Below are positions 17,804 to 27,062 of a DNA stretch of 64,000 bases, in pieces. Origin of the DNA: Halobellus rufus (GTDB lineage Archaea; Halobacteriota; Halobacteria; Halobacteriales; Haloferacaceae); assembly GCF_000739575.1 (NCBI RefSeq), contig NZ_BBJO01000039.1, positions 1 through 64,000 of the forward strand, in the 5' to 3' direction. Below the pieces are notes generated by a model. That model was not told where the DNA came from. It ran no database searches and saw nothing but the letters and a program-made list of their open reading frames with translations. Made by a program: the position numbers and the translations under genes. The stretch's first letter is position 1; each line of letters opens with the position of its first letter.

Positions 17804-18769
17804 ATGACAGCGCCCGCGGATGTTCATACGGCAATTCAAGACGAAGTTGAGAAACTTCTGATCGGCAATGATGAAGTCATTGAGGGGCTCACGATTGCAT
17901 TGTTAACGCGTGGGCACGTGCTCTTAGAGGGAGTTCCAGGGGTGGCAAAGACGACGGTGGCCAATATTTTCGCGCGAGCGAGCGGGTTGGAGTACTCACG
18001 CGTGCAGATGACACCCGATATTCTCCCTGCGGACATTACCGGAACAGAAGTGTATCGACAGCCGACTGGGGAGTTTGAACTCCAGCGTGGGCCAGTTTTT
18101 GCGAACGTTGTGGTAGCTGACGAAATCAATCGGGCGACGCCGAAAACCCAGAGTGCACTGCTGGAGGCGATGCAGGAACGACAAGTGACGATCAATGGAC
18201 GTACACTCTCGTTGCCAGACCCATTCATCGTGGTTGCCACACAGAACCCAATCGAAATGGAAGGCACCTACGAGCTACCGGAGGCCCAGAAAGACCGATT
18301 TATGCTTAAATACAATATCGACGTCCTTCCACGTGATCTCGAAAAGCAAGTGCTCGATCGATTCGACACAGAGCCAGACCTAACGCCCGAAGCGCTCGAG
18401 CAAGTCATCACCCAAGAACAGCTCACGACCGCTCGGGAGACTGTCCGAGCAGTCTACATAAGCGAGCCGGTCAAACAGTATCTGCTTGACATCGTAGCTG
18501 AAACACGAGAGGCTTCAGAGATCGCCCACGGTGCGTCGACGCGTGCGTCGCTTGCGCTGATGAATGCAAGTAAGGCCTATGCGGCGATTCACGAGCGCGA
18601 TTACGTAATTCCTGACGATGTCTTGGAGTTAGCTGTGTCTGTCCTCCAACATCGGCTTGTGTTGACGACTGAAGCAGAACTGAGCGAACAACCCGTTGCA
18701 AGCCTCCTTGAAGAACTCATCTCGACAGTACCCGTCCCAGAAGTCAACACAGCAGAACTGACAAGCTGA
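17804..18769 (+). CDS. MoxR-family AAA+ ATPase
   Basis: 321 residues with Walker A GVPGVAKT (43-50), Walker B VVVADEINRA, the MoxR signature LLEAMQERQVTI, sensor-1 IVVATQNPIEMEGTY and the C-terminal lid with HGASTRASLALMNAS. The length is typical. MoxR ATPases act as chaperone-like motors for protein complexes and work with DUF58/VWA partners. The DUF58, DUF4129, DUF4350 and DUF1616 genes nearby complete the set. It is preceded by a 70-bp gap after DUF4350, so it may be in the same operon. Confidence 0.93.
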   Translation: MTAPADVHTAIQDEVEKLLIGNDEVIEGLTIALLTRGHVLLEGVPGVAKTTVANIFARASGLEYSRVQMTPDILPADITGTEVYRQPTGEFELQRGPVFANVVVADEINRATPKTQSALLEAMQERQVTINGRTLSLPDPFIVVATQNPIEMEGTYELPEAQKDRFMLKYNIDVLPRDLEKQVLDRFDTEPDLTPEALEQVITQEQLTTARETVRAVYISEPVKQYLLDIVAETREASEIAHGASTRASLALMNASKAYAAIHERDYVIPDDVLELAVSVLQHRLVLTTEAELSEQPVASLLEELISTVPVPEVNTAELTS

Positions 18770-18854
18770 GCGTACGTGGATCACTGACAGGCAGGGTGGG
18801 GTATGCGCTCGTATCTCTATCATTTAACACGTAGTAGTTCGTGGGAGCAACCAA

Positions 18855-19838
18855 ATGGTCAATGCATCACCCTCCGAAGCACCCTCCAACTCGGAGTCAC
18901 ACTCCGAAGACACACCCGAGCCATCCGGTGTGCGCGACCGAATGCTTAGCATCTACCGGACATACATCGGTGAACCAAACCAAGAGCGTGATATCTATCT
19001 TGGATTCGGATTGTTTTTCGCCGGTGTCACACTCGGCATAGTCGGACTCGCACTGTACGTCCACAGTAGCTCTCAACCCCCCGGCTCAGAGTTATTCTGG
19101 CAGTCACGAACTATGGCGTTTGTTGCTGGGACGCTCGGCTTGCCAGCTGCAATCTTGAGCATCGTCGTGTTGCTCCCCGTTGGTCGGCAAACACTCATCA
19201 CTGGTATTGTCGGGGCCATCTTCTGCGTCATTGCAGCAGGCATTCTGATCAACGCATATCCGTCTCAGTGGTCAACTGAAGCCACGATTGACGGGGGTGT
19301 TCGGATGATCTCCGTCTATGCGTTTGGCTTGATCTTGTTATCGGTCGCAACAGGAACGGCGCTCGTTGCACAGTATATTGAACGTGCAGCACCACAATCA
19401 GAAACCGTAGACGGAGGAGACACCACAACGGAAGCCAACACAGCCACCGACTCCGACGTTACCGATGACCAGGTTGAAGCCGACATCTCTGCAGCGCTCG
19501 ACGATACTGAACTGTCGTGGGGTGGAGTCGAGAAACAGCCGAATACGAAACGACTGAAACTTAATACCTCAACGGGGACAGACGCGGAAATTGAGCGTGC
19601 AGACCCACGTAATGTGGAGGCCACGACGACACGGTCGAAAGGAGATAGTGTCGATGATGCCGTGGATGGATTACGACGCCTCCAAGGTGGAGAGACGAAC
19701 ACCCAGCGAGGAACGAGTACTGAGGATCAAGTGGCAGCACTCACTGAGTTCCGCGAGGAACAAGAAACAGAGGCTGTCGAAACTGGAGTGGACGAATCGA
19801 GCGGTCTAACCGGTCGTATTCGGAAGTTCTTCTTTTGA
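18855..19838 (+). CDS. Haloarchaeal four-helix membrane protein with disordered tail
   Basis: 327 residues: an acidic Ser-rich N-terminus, four predicted membrane helices (about 55-185), then a long acidic, Thr-rich cytoplasmic tail with a conserved short end RIRKFFF. The organisation resembles a conserved haloarchaeal family annotated as DUF7139/permease; I hold this with moderate certainty. It lies downstream of MoxR in the same direction with an 85-bp gap, and an IS element follows 25 bp after its stop. No enzymatic motif is visible. Confidence 0.72.
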   Translation: MVNASPSEAPSNSESHSEDTPEPSGVRDRMLSIYRTYIGEPNQERDIYLGFGLFFAGVTLGIVGLALYVHSSSQPPGSELFWQSRTMAFVAGTLGLPAAILSIVVLLPVGRQTLITGIVGAIFCVIAAGILINAYPSQWSTEATIDGGVRMISVYAFGLILLSVATGTALVAQYIERAAPQSETVDGGDTTTEANTATDSDVTDDQVEADISAALDDTELSWGGVEKQPNTKRLKLNTSTGTDAEIERADPRNVEATTTRSKGDSVDDAVDGLRRLQGGETNTQRGTSTEDQVAALTEFREEQETEAVETGVDESSGLTGRIRKFFF

Positions 19839-19862
19839 GGTTTCGTTGCTTTTTGAGTGTCA

Positions 19863-21352
19863 GTAACCCACGACTGACGTCGTGGGCTTCCACCTTGTCT
19901 ATCTTTCTACGAGGAGAGAATCCCGGCGTTTACGCCGGGGGTGAATCCGACAACGCTGACACAGGCCTCTCACCGATGGCAGACTGGATATTCCACGCTA
20001 ATCTATACCATTAAGTAAGCGTATTTACATAGCCTATGTATGGCGATTAAGGCCACACGCACCTACGTTGGTTCCATCAAGAACCACCAACAGGTTTGCG
20101 ATGGCCTTGATTCGCTCGGAGACTCCGCCTCCAAAATTTGGAACGTCGCGCGATGGACAGCTGACCGCATCTGGGACGCAAGCGGCGAGATCCCGAACGG
20201 GAGTGTGCTGAAATCGTATATGAAGAACCAGCCGTGCTGGAAAGATTTGAACGCACAATCCAGTCAGAAAGTCATCGAAGAACTTTCCGACGCTTTCCAC
20301 TCGTGGTTCGATCTGCGACACAAGTTCGATGAGGCGAATCCGCCCGGCTACCGCAAGCACGGCGCCACTCGGCCCAAGAGTACGGTGACGTTCAAAGAAG
20401 ATGGGTTCGAACACGACCCTGAGAACAACCGCGTCCGACTCTCAAAGGGGTCGAATCTGAAAGAACACTTCTCTGACTTCCTGCTCTGTGAGTACCAGAC
20501 TCGTCCAGACGTTGACCTCTCAGAAGTCAACAGCGTCCAGAATGTTCGTGCCGTCTGGACTGGTGAGAGATGGGAACTCCACTTCGTCTGTAAAGTCGAA
20601 CTCGAAACAGCGGATTCGGCTGGCGACGAGGTCGCGGGGATCGACCTCGGCATCACTAACGTTGCTACAGTCGCGTTCCCCGACGAATACGTGCTGTACC
20701 CCGGCAACTCGCTCAAAGAAGACAAACACTACTTCACCAGAGCCGAGTACGACACCGAGGGAGAGAATGGCCCCTCAGAGAAGTCGAGGTGGGCACGTCG
20801 GAAACTCTCCGATCGTGAGACACACTTCTACCACACACTGACGGACACCATCATCACGGAGTGTGTCGAACGCGGTGTTGGCACGCTCGCGGTGAGTTGG
20901 CCTGAAGACGTTCGAGAGTCAGACTGGGGTACAACGGGGAATAAGAAACTACACTCGTGGGCGTTCGACCGCATCTACCAGTACCTCGAATACAAAGGCG
21001 AGATGCGCGGTGTCGAGGTACTGAAAGAAAACGAGTGGAACACCTCGAAAACGTGTTCGGCGTGTGGAGACGACACGAGATCGAACCGCGTCGAACGTGG
21101 GCTGTACGTCTGCTCGTCGTGTGGGTTGGTCGGGAACGCGGATTGTAACGGGGCGGAGAATATGCGTCAGAAGATAACTCCGAGTCCTCACGGTGAGGAT
21201 AGGAGTAACGGCTGTGTGGCACAGCCATCGACATACTTGTTCGACCGCGAGAACGGGACGTTCAAAACGAGAGAACAGGCCGTGTCGTAGACCAGCAAAT
21301 ATCCCACCTGCGGTACGGGAAGCCTCGCCGTTTACGGCGAGGAGGATGTCAC
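19863..21352 (+). mobile_element. IS1341-type element (tnpB only) with left and right hairpins
   Basis: The left end has CCCACGAC-TGAC-GTCGTGGG (19867-19886) and CCCGGCG-TTTA-CGCCGGG (19922-19939). The right end has CCTCGCCG-TTTA-CGGCGAGG (21323-21342) and closes in GGAGGATGTCAC at about 21352. A single intact tnpB lies between and no tnpA is present, so it would need a transposase in trans. The tnpA at 23396 or 62164 could supply it, if compatible. Confidence 0.75.
20040..21290 (+). CDS. tnpB: TnpB RNA-guided nuclease (IS1341 type)
   Basis: A 416-residue TnpB. The N-terminal wedge/helical region is followed by RuvC-I GIDLGITN (Asp202), a RuvC-II region with TLAVSWPEDVRE (acidic residue in the PED position), the bridge KLHSWAFDRIYQYLEYKGEM, zinc ribbon CSACG...CSSCG and RuvC-III NADCNGAENM. 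All parts are present, so it looks intact. Its last 30 codons overlap the sequence that gives the guide-RNA scaffold. The same tail is preserved at 57566-57650 on the minus strand in a decayed copy. A guide starting at about 21353 (cagcgaatctag) would match the empty donor site. Confidence 0.88.
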   Translation: MAIKATRTYVGSIKNHQQVCDGLDSLGDSASKIWNVARWTADRIWDASGEIPNGSVLKSYMKNQPCWKDLNAQSSQKVIEELSDAFHSWFDLRHKFDEANPPGYRKHGATRPKSTVTFKEDGFEHDPENNRVRLSKGSNLKEHFSDFLLCEYQTRPDVDLSEVNSVQNVRAVWTGERWELHFVCKVELETADSAGDEVAGIDLGITNVATVAFPDEYVLYPGNSLKEDKHYFTRAEYDTEGENGPSEKSRWARRKLSDRETHFYHTLTDTIITECVERGVGTLAVSWPEDVRESDWGTTGNKKLHSWAFDRIYQYLEYKGEMRGVEVLKENEWNTSKTCSACGDDTRSNRVERGLYVCSSCGLVGNADCNGAENMRQKITPSPHGEDRSNGCVAQPSTYLFDRENGTFKTREQAVS

Positions 21353-21538
21353 CAGCGAATCTAGACGAGTCCCGCAGAGCTTGGTTCAGAGCGAGTGGCC
21401 AGCGTGAGAGACACCAACAGCTGGGGTGTGTCCAACACAACGAAGAGAGATGTGTGTTAATTCACAGGGGTAATCATAGCACAAATCTGCGTTAAAGTTA
21501 CGGGTAGATTTTTTTCCACTGAGTGTGAGGGGACGCCT

Positions 21539-22576
21539 ATGGCACAAGGGCTAGACGTAGGGACGATGAACCTTCTTTCCGCACGACAGGATGGCGACGA
21601 GACCGTTTTCGTTCAACAACGGAACTCCTTCGTTGAAATCGAGTACAGCGATATGGCCGAGCAAATGCTCTCGCGGAGCGATGTCCTTCACATCCGAAAG
21701 GACAATCAAGTGTATATTGTCGGCGATGACGCGCTAAACTTCGCGAACATCTTCAACGAAGAGACGCGCCGCCCGATGCAAGCGGGAATCCTCTCCAGCG
21801 ACGAACAGTCTGCCATTCCGATGATCAAACTCATCACGGAACAAGTCGTTGGCGACCCAAAATACAACGATGAACTCCTCTATTTCTCCGTTCCTGCGGA
21901 TCCAATCGATGACGATACCTCGACGTTATACCACCAGAAGACGATTGAATCCCTCCTTGCAGATATGGGCTATCAACCCGAGCCGATCAACGAAGGAATG
22001 GCAGTCATTTACTCTGAACTCGCAAACCGGGAGTTCACCGGACTCGGAATTAGTTTCGGTGCGGGAATGACGAACGTGTGTCTGTCATACTATGCGGTCC
22101 CCGTGATGAAATTCTCGATTGCACGGGGCGGTGACTGGATTGACGAACAGGCCGCGAAAGCCACGGGGACGCCAGTGGATAAGGTCACCTCTGTGAAAGA
22201 AGAAGACTTCTCATTAGACTTCGAGACCGACGTCGGCGGTGTCGAAGGCGCACTCAGCATTTATTATGACAACCTGCTCGATTACGTGATCGAGAACCTC
22301 ATCAAAGAGGTGGATGAGGAAGACGTCGAAGAAGGTCTTGATGTCCCTGTTGTTGTGACGGGTGGGACCTCGAGTCCTGACGGCTTCGAGGCGCTCTTTG
22401 AGGAACGACTCAACGAAGCGAACATCCCCTTCTCGATTAGTGACGTTCGACAAGCAGAGAATCCACTCTACAGTGTTGCACAAGGGGCACTCGTTGCAGC
22501 CCGCTCTGAAGAACAACGATCCGCTCAAGCGCAAGTGACAGAGGACGCCGCCGAGGAGGAAGCCCAAACGGACTAG
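21539..22576 (+). CDS. Haloarchaeal actin homologue, salactin/volactin type
   Basis: A 345-residue protein of the actin/Hsp70/ParM fold: phosphate-1 loop [12 protein letters not shown] (residues 4-15), a middle [30 protein letters not shown] block (connect-1 and phosphate-2), an adenosine-type GGTSSPDGF motif, and an acidic C-terminal tail. The N-terminal half strongly resembles the salactin of Halobacterium and the related volactin of Haloferax, dynamic filament proteins of haloarchaeal cells. I identify it from memory of those sequences. The IS element ends about 185 bp upstream, and a T-rich tract (21505-21517) precedes the start. An encoded zinc-ribbon protein is convergent. Confidence 0.85.
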   Translation: MAQGLDVGTMNLLSARQDGDETVFVQQRNSFVEIEYSDMAEQMLSRSDVLHIRKDNQVYIVGDDALNFANIFNEETRRPMQAGILSSDEQSAIPMIKLITEQVVGDPKYNDELLYFSVPADPIDDDTSTLYHQKTIESLLADMGYQPEPINEGMAVIYSELANREFTGLGISFGAGMTNVCLSYYAVPVMKFSIARGGDWIDEQAAKATGTPVDKVTSVKEEDFSLDFETDVGGVEGALSIYYDNLLDYVIENLIKEVDEEDVEEGLDVPVVVTGGTSSPDGFEALFEERLNEANIPFSISDVRQAENPLYSVAQGALVAARSEEQRSAQAQVTEDAAEEEAQTD

Positions 22577-22582
22577 GCCTGC

Positions 22583-23005
22583 TCACTCACTATTTTCAGC
22601 GGTATCGGTATCATCATCGCTATCGTCATCGTCATTTTGATCGTTCGAATCCGCCACAGTGGATTTCCTGGCGGTTTGGTCGTTCTCAGTCTCGGTTTGC
22701 GAGTGACTACGAAGAACAGTACTCACAGATACCCCACTCTCCTCCAGTGAGATCTCAGCACTCCCGTCGCGTTCGGTGGGTACCTCCACACTCGCAGTTC
22801 GCACGTTCGTCGTTCCATCACGGAGCGAGCCCACAACGCGCTCGAACCGCTCAAAGGCGTGATCCCACGACTCCACAGGTGGCAGGTCGTCGCGGTGTGA
22901 GGCGGGCACATCAGCATACCCGCAGTTTTCACACACGACAGCGACTGATTTGGTATCGGGGAGGGCATACGCAGTGAGTTCTGTCTCACAGCGCGGACAA
23001 TCCAT
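22583..23005 (-). CDS. Zinc-ribbon protein with acidic tail
   Basis: 140 residues. The N-terminal ribbon has two Cys pairs, CPRCETELTAY and CENCGY (CxxC at residues 3-6 and 30-33), which would bind one zinc. A short helical segment (VESWDHAFERFERVVGSL) and a very acidic, disordered tail follow, ending in DDDDSDDDTDTAENSE. Such small ribbons in haloarchaea are usually DNA- or RNA-binding accessory proteins, but the target is unknown. It is convergent with the actin homologue, with stops 6 bp apart. Confidence 0.75.
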   Translation of the reverse strand: MDCPRCETELTAYALPDTKSVAVVCENCGYADVPASHRDDLPPVESWDHAFERFERVVGSLRDGTTNVRTASVEVPTERDGSAEISLEESGVSVSTVLRSHSQTETENDQTARKSTVADSNDQNDDDDSDDDTDTAENSE

Positions 23006-23395
23006 AGCGGCCCTTCGATAGCGATCATCTTGAACGTTCCCGCTTTCTGTGGTCGCTGTCGGCCCTTTGAGTAGCGCCGAACAAATCGGGTTTTGACAAA
23101 GCCATCTATTTACATTGTCGTGAGAATTGGCTTGTCGATGCCCTCCACGATCAAAGACACTGTCTATAGCTGAATTGAGGCGCTAAGCCCCCTTCCTCAG
23201 CGAGCGCCGACCTAACGGGAGGCGCGAGCAGGGAGGGGATACAGCGTTGACGAGACGCTTCGCGTCTCGTCCGCACACGAGAGCTTTGCTCTCGTGAACG
23301 CCGCACAGTTCTCATACACGATTCGATGGCAGTCCCACAGACCCACGCAATCACAACGGTTTTGCAGTAGGGTGGCATAGAATTAACCGAACCCA

Positions 23396-23803
23396 ATGGA
23401 ATACGACCTCGATTCGGGAGCACATTCGACGTACTCCCTGCACTACCACCTGATACTCACCACGAAGTATCGGCGCGGAGTGCTAACCGAGGAACGAACC
23501 CAATTCATTCACGAGGTCATCAGCGGGTTCACGGACAACTACGGCGTCGAACTGACGAACCTTGACGGAGAGGACGACCACGTACACATCCTCTTCCGAG
23601 CGAAGCCGACCACAGACCTCGTGAAATTCATCAACACGGTCAAGGGCGCGACCGCCCGCCGTATCCGTAACGAGTACGCGGACGAACTCAAGACCGAACT
23701 GTGGGGCGACTCGTTCTGGAACGACTCGTATTGCCTCATCTCGACAGGGCAGGTGTCGCTGGATGTGCTGAAACAGTACGTCGAAGACCAGCGGGATAGC
23801 TGA
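23396..23803 (+). CDS. tnpA: IS200/IS605 Y1 transposase TnpA
   Basis: A 135-residue HUH single-strand transposase: HUH motif in DDHVHILF (His62, His64) and catalytic Tyr in VLKQYVEDQ (Tyr128), the normal length and layout. It cuts and joins the palindromic element ends as single-stranded DNA. The stop overlaps the tnpB ATG (TGATG), so the two were translationally coupled. It appears intact although the linked tnpB is broken, so it could still move this element or act on other elements of the same subfamily (window start). Confidence 0.92.
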   Translation: MEYDLDSGAHSTYSLHYHLILTTKYRRGVLTEERTQFIHEVISGFTDNYGVELTNLDGEDDHVHILFRAKPTTDLVKFINTVKGATARRIRNEYADELKTELWGDSFWNDSYCLISTGQVSLDVLKQYVEDQRDS

Positions 23804-25100
23804 TGTACTACGCCTACAAGTACCGCCTCAAGCCGTCCGACGCCCATCGCGAGGAGTTGGACCGCCACCGCGATATTTGTCGACAACTCTACAACCACAC
23901 GCTCTACCGTCTCAACGAGTACCAAGACGAGCACGGCGAACTGCCGTCTATGACCACGCTTCGGTCGAAAATCCCCGACCTGAAGAAGTGGTGGGATGGC
24001 CTCTCCGACGTGTACTCGAAGGTTCTCCAAACCGTCGTAGAACGCCTGTTCGACAACCTCAACGCTCTCTCCAAACTCAAGAAGAACGGCTACGGCGTCG
24101 GTCAACTCAAGTGGAAGCCGCCACGGGAGTTCCGCAGTTTCACGTACAGTCAGTCTGGCTTCAAGCTCGACAAGAAGGGCGGTCAGACTGTCCTGTCTCT
24201 CTCGAAACTCGCAGACATACCGATTCGGCTCCACCGCGCCATCCCCGACGACGCGAAGCTCAAACAGGTCACGGTCAAGAAGGAACCGACGGGCGAGTGG
24301 TTCGCCACCTTCGGCGTCCAAATGGACCGTGAACCGCCCGAACCGCCTGAGAATCCCGAGAATTGCGTCGGTATTGACGTGGGGATTCTCAAGTACGCCC
24401 ACGACACCGACGGCACGGCGGTCGGGTCGCTCGACCTCTCCGCCGAACGCGAACGCTTGGAACGCGAGCAACGGAAGCTCTCGCGGAAGGAACACGGGTC
24501 AAACAACTACGAGAATCAACGGCGTCGAGTCGCAGAATGTCACGCCGACCTCCGACGGAAGCGCCGCGACTTCCTCCACAAACTCTCGAACTACTACGCT
24601 CGGGAGTACGACCTCGTAGCCGTCGAAGACTGAACGTGAAGGAAATGATGAGGTCGCCGTCGAACAGCCGCAACACGGCGTCCGCCGCGTGGCGGACGTT
24701 TCTCTCGTTGCTCGAATACAAGTGCGACCGTGAAGGGACGCACTTTGTCGCCGTAGACCCGAGAGGGACGACGAAAGAGTGTGCGTCCTGCGGTGTCAAG
24801 ACGGACAAACCGCTGTGGGTCCGTGAACACTCCTGTCCCGCCTGCGGGTTTGAGGCGGACAGGGACGCGAACGCGGCGTGGAACATTCTCTCTCGCGGCC
24901 TCGAAGATGTAGGAGTGGGACACTCCGAATCAACGTCCCCAGAAATCGAAGATTTCTGGTGTGCGGACGAATCGCGTAGCGATTCGTCAACGCCTGTGGA
25001 GACTGCATTCCCTGTGGATACGTCTGTATCTGCAAAGCGCGTCGTGGAAACAGGAAGCCCTTCCCTCAAGGAGCGAACGGCGTCAGCCGTGAGCGAGTAG
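23803..25100 (+). pseudogene. tnpB: TnpB interrupted by a single-base frameshift
   Basis: The first frame (23803-24633, 276 residues) contains the N-terminal part and RuvC-I CVGIDVGILKY, and ends ...LVAVED then TGA. Continuing in another frame from about 24634 gives LNVKEMMRSPSNSRNTAS, then the zinc ribbon CASCG...CPACG and RuvC-III FEADRDANAAWNIL. The text GAAGACTGAACGTGAAG would read VEDLNVKE if one C were present after GAC. So one base is missing immediately after the RuvC-II Glu-Asp. Both halves are otherwise well preserved, implying a recent loss. A recoded (programmed) shift cannot be excluded but no slippery heptamer is obvious. Confidence 0.85.
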
Positions 25101-25146
25101 GGGAGGGTAGTTCACTGAGCCCTCTGGGAGGACTCACGCAATTGTA

Positions 25147-25377
25147 ATGTTCGCTGGCGCACTTGTTATGATGAGTATTTTCATCTACTACGACTTGCTA
25201 CGCGATGGGTCCGCCATCAGTTCGCTAATTATGGCGATCGGATTCGCGCTGTCAGGACTCGCTGAATCGCTTCCAACGGATCAACGACGGATTGCAGGCG
25301 GATTGCGTGTCTCTGCGATTCTCCTGTTACTCGGGCTCCTGAGCCTGACTATCGTTGCACCTGAAGTGCTTTTTTGA
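25147..25377 (+). CDS. Small membrane protein downstream of an IS end
   Basis: 76 residues with two or three hydrophobic helices (about 3-18, 23-40, 52-74) and a polar PTDQRR loop. The start lies only 31 bp after the IS right end, so its native promoter or first codons may have been removed by insertion. I recognise no family. Composition supports a real membrane protein, possibly a remnant. Confidence 0.45.
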   Translation: MFAGALVMMSIFIYYDLLRDGSAISSLIMAIGFALSGLAESLPTDQRRIAGGLRVSAILLLLGLLSLTIVAPEVLF

Positions 25378-25469
25378 GCTGAGTAGTTGCTGTGTTCACA
25401 TAGATTCCCACCTGAGACAGCCGGCTGATGAGGGTTGCGAAGCTAGTGATGGCAGCGCATTCTAAAACC

Positions 25470-25520
25470 TTCGAGGGCGAGTTCCCCGACCCACCGGGGT
25501 CGGGGGTGAAGCCCGACACC
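25470..25520. repeat. Solitary IS left-end hairpin
   Basis: CCCCGACCC-ACCG-GGGTCGGGG at 25485-25506 is followed by GTGAAGCCCGACA. The IS1341-type left end at 19922 has the same plan (hairpin, then GTGAATCCGACA). No transposon gene accompanies it, so it looks like a solo end left by a deletion, at the point where the PanB-like gene is cut. Confidence 0.45.
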
Positions 25521-25525
25521 CGGCC

Positions 25526-25873
25526 TAATATTCTGTCTCCTCGATATACCGTTCAACTACTTCTTCCGACACCGCTCCTGTCGTTCCCACGTAATTTCAC
25601 GGCATTTGCCCCTGCTTCCTTCATAAATTTGCCTGCATTCTTGACCGATTCTTCGACCGAGGTTCCATATGATAAGAATTGCATATCGCCAATTACCATA
25701 GCATCCTCTACCGCCCGGTCAACTGCCGCTGTATTCGACAACGCTTCTTGAAGCGTAACCGGTATCGTGTCATCATATCCTAAGTGTTTGTCGCCGGCAC
25801 CATCCCCTACGAGAATCATATCAACACCCCCCTTATCGACTTGCCGGGCGATCGGTGCATCATATGAAGTCAT
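25526..25873 (-). pseudogene. Truncated PanB-like (ketopantoate hydroxymethyltransferase family) gene
   Basis: From the ATG at 25873 it reads MTSYDAPIARQVDKGGVD, ILVGDGAGD, LGYDDTIPVT, VIGDMQFLSYG and EAGANAVKL. This follows the first 100 residues of 3-methyl-2-oxobutanoate hydroxymethyltransferase, including the metal-ligand regions VGD and GDM. After AVKLRG the frame breaks; a shifted frame gives GTTGAVSEEVVERYIEETEY and stops at 25526. The rest of the usual about 260 residues is missing, and a solo IS end follows. Its start overlaps the upstream glycosyltransferase stop by 14 bp, so it was part of a coupled operon. A relation to PEP-mutase-type enzymes acting on sugar-pathway substrates is possible. 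Confidence 0.65.
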
Positions 25874-26720
25874 TATTGACAAACACTCGTTGTCCAAATT
25901 GACTCAATTCGCTACGGTCAACCGTGATGTTGTAGTAATCCTCTATCTCGGATAGACTCATTGAACATCGATCAATCGCGTTGTGGAGATCTTGTTTCCG
26001 CTCAAACCCTGAAGGAGCGTCGTATCGCTCTTGATTTAGAGATTTAAAATACGCCGGAACCAACATAAGTGAATAGAGAACGGCGGCAGGTAGACTCCAA
26101 TTATCCCAAATGTACTGTGCTAAACTCCAAAATGAGATACCAGCTCGAAGGTCTACAATCTGATTCTCGTACATCAACTTCACTTGGTCGACCGAAGTGT
26201 AGTTGTATCCGATTGACTCGTAGAACGGTTTATGATCAAGCCAGATGATTGCATCGTTGGCAAACAGCCGGCGCCAAAAGTCTTGATCCTCTCCCCATCC
26301 TAGCGACCGGTACGGGATAGACAATAACAACTCTCTCGGCGCGATATTGATTGAGTTTCCTTTGAGATAGAATTGTCTATCTATTTGACTATCCAATTCC
26401 TTAAAAATGAACACAAAATCTTGAATGCCGTCTCCATACACGTCATCGGTATCTAACGACTCCAAAATATAATCACCTTTCGCCACCTCAAAACTTTGAT
26501 TTCTCGCCTCGGCAAGATTGCTGTTGTCACCGATGACAACCCTGAGCTTTTCGTATTCGGATTCAAGACGATTCAAAATTGAAAGTGAACCATCGGTCGA
26601 CCCGTCATCAACGACCACCATCTCGAATCGGTCGTCAAGTTGGTTCAGAATGGAGCGCAACGACTCCTCAACCGTATCCGCCATATTATAATTACAAACG
26701 CAGACAGAGTATTTTACCAT
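25860..26720 (-). CDS. Family 2 glycosyltransferase
   Basis: About 286 residues from the ATG at 26720 (MVKYSVCVCNYN); an upstream start at 26756 is less typical. GT-A fold features: VCVCNYNMADTVEESLRS, the nucleotide-binding VVVDDGSTDGS (about 36-46), NLAEARNQSF, and the acidic metal motif LESLDTDDVY. The middle and C-terminal parts contain GWGEDQDFWRRLF, a typical acceptor-side motif, then a possible helix near residue 210. It is AT-rich compared with the left part of the window. The stop region overlaps a PanB-like gene. Sugar and acceptor are unknown; surface glycan synthesis is inferred. Confidence 0.86.
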   Translation of the reverse strand: MVKYSVCVCNYNMADTVEESLRSILNQLDDRFEMVVVDDGSTDGSLSILNRLESEYEKLRVVIGDNSNLAEARNQSFEVAKGDYILESLDTDDVYGDGIQDFVFIFKELDSQIDRQFYLKGNSINIAPRELLLSIPYRSLGWGEDQDFWRRLFANDAIIWLDHKPFYESIGYNYTSVDQVKLMYENQIVDLRAGISFWSLAQYIWDNWSLPAAVLYSLMLVPAYFKSLNQERYDAPSGFERKQDLHNAIDRCSMSLSEIEDYYNITVDRSELSQFGQRVFVNNDFI

Positions 26721-26762
26721 TACCTGATCCAACGGTCGAATTGAAAAAAAACGCATCGGTCA

Positions 26763-27062
26763 CTATACCCACGCCCCGCTACGGAACACATACTTCACGT
26801 TGTTCGTGGTGTCCACAACTGCTGCCCCTTCGTAACCGGAACCGTTCCAAGCCCCAGTGCTGTTCGGATCGCCTGCGTTCTCCCCCCATCCGTTTTCGAT
26901 CATCCGTGTCCCTGTGTCGTTGACTTTCGACGTTTCATCTTCGGCAGTGATCGTATTGGTGTTGACCTCCACATGCTCGCCGACGACGCGGATGAAGTCG
27001 TTCAAGTAGCCCTTACCGGCGAAGTTGCCACTCTCTGAGTGACTTCCGGCATATCCGGACTC
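26763..27062 (-). pseudogene. C-terminal remnant of a repetitive surface or viral-type protein
   Basis: An open frame of about 100 codons without a proper start (TTG at 27005) ends in GAAVVDTTNNVKYVFRSGAWV. It is rich in Gly, Asn, Thr and beta-forming residues and looks like the distal part of a beta-helix or tail-fibre-like protein, preceded by a stop codon at its upstream edge. It is probably what remains of a larger gene. The assignment is weak; I recognise the composition, not a family. Confidence 0.4.

Larger units (their letters stand above)
23170..25115 (+). mobile_element. IS200/IS605 element with tnpA and frameshifted tnpB
   Basis: The left end (about 23170-23300) carries a large imperfect stem with GCGCC/GGCGC arms, plus two tandem perfect hairpins: GACGAGACGC/GCGTCTCGTC (23249-23271) and CACGAGAGC/GCTCTCGTG (23276-23296). 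The right end has CCAGAAATC/GATTTCTGG (24939-24959), GACGAATCGC/GCGATTCGTC (24966-24988) and a terminus TAGTTCAC at 25115. The right-end hairpin is identical to that of the element at the window start. The exact left boundary is not certain. Confidence 0.7.

Noticed and set aside
23539-24495. Long minus-strand open frame (318 codons) opposite tnpA/tnpB
   Set aside because: Shadow frame over well-supported transposon genes; composition is typical of antisense frames in GC-rich coding DNA.
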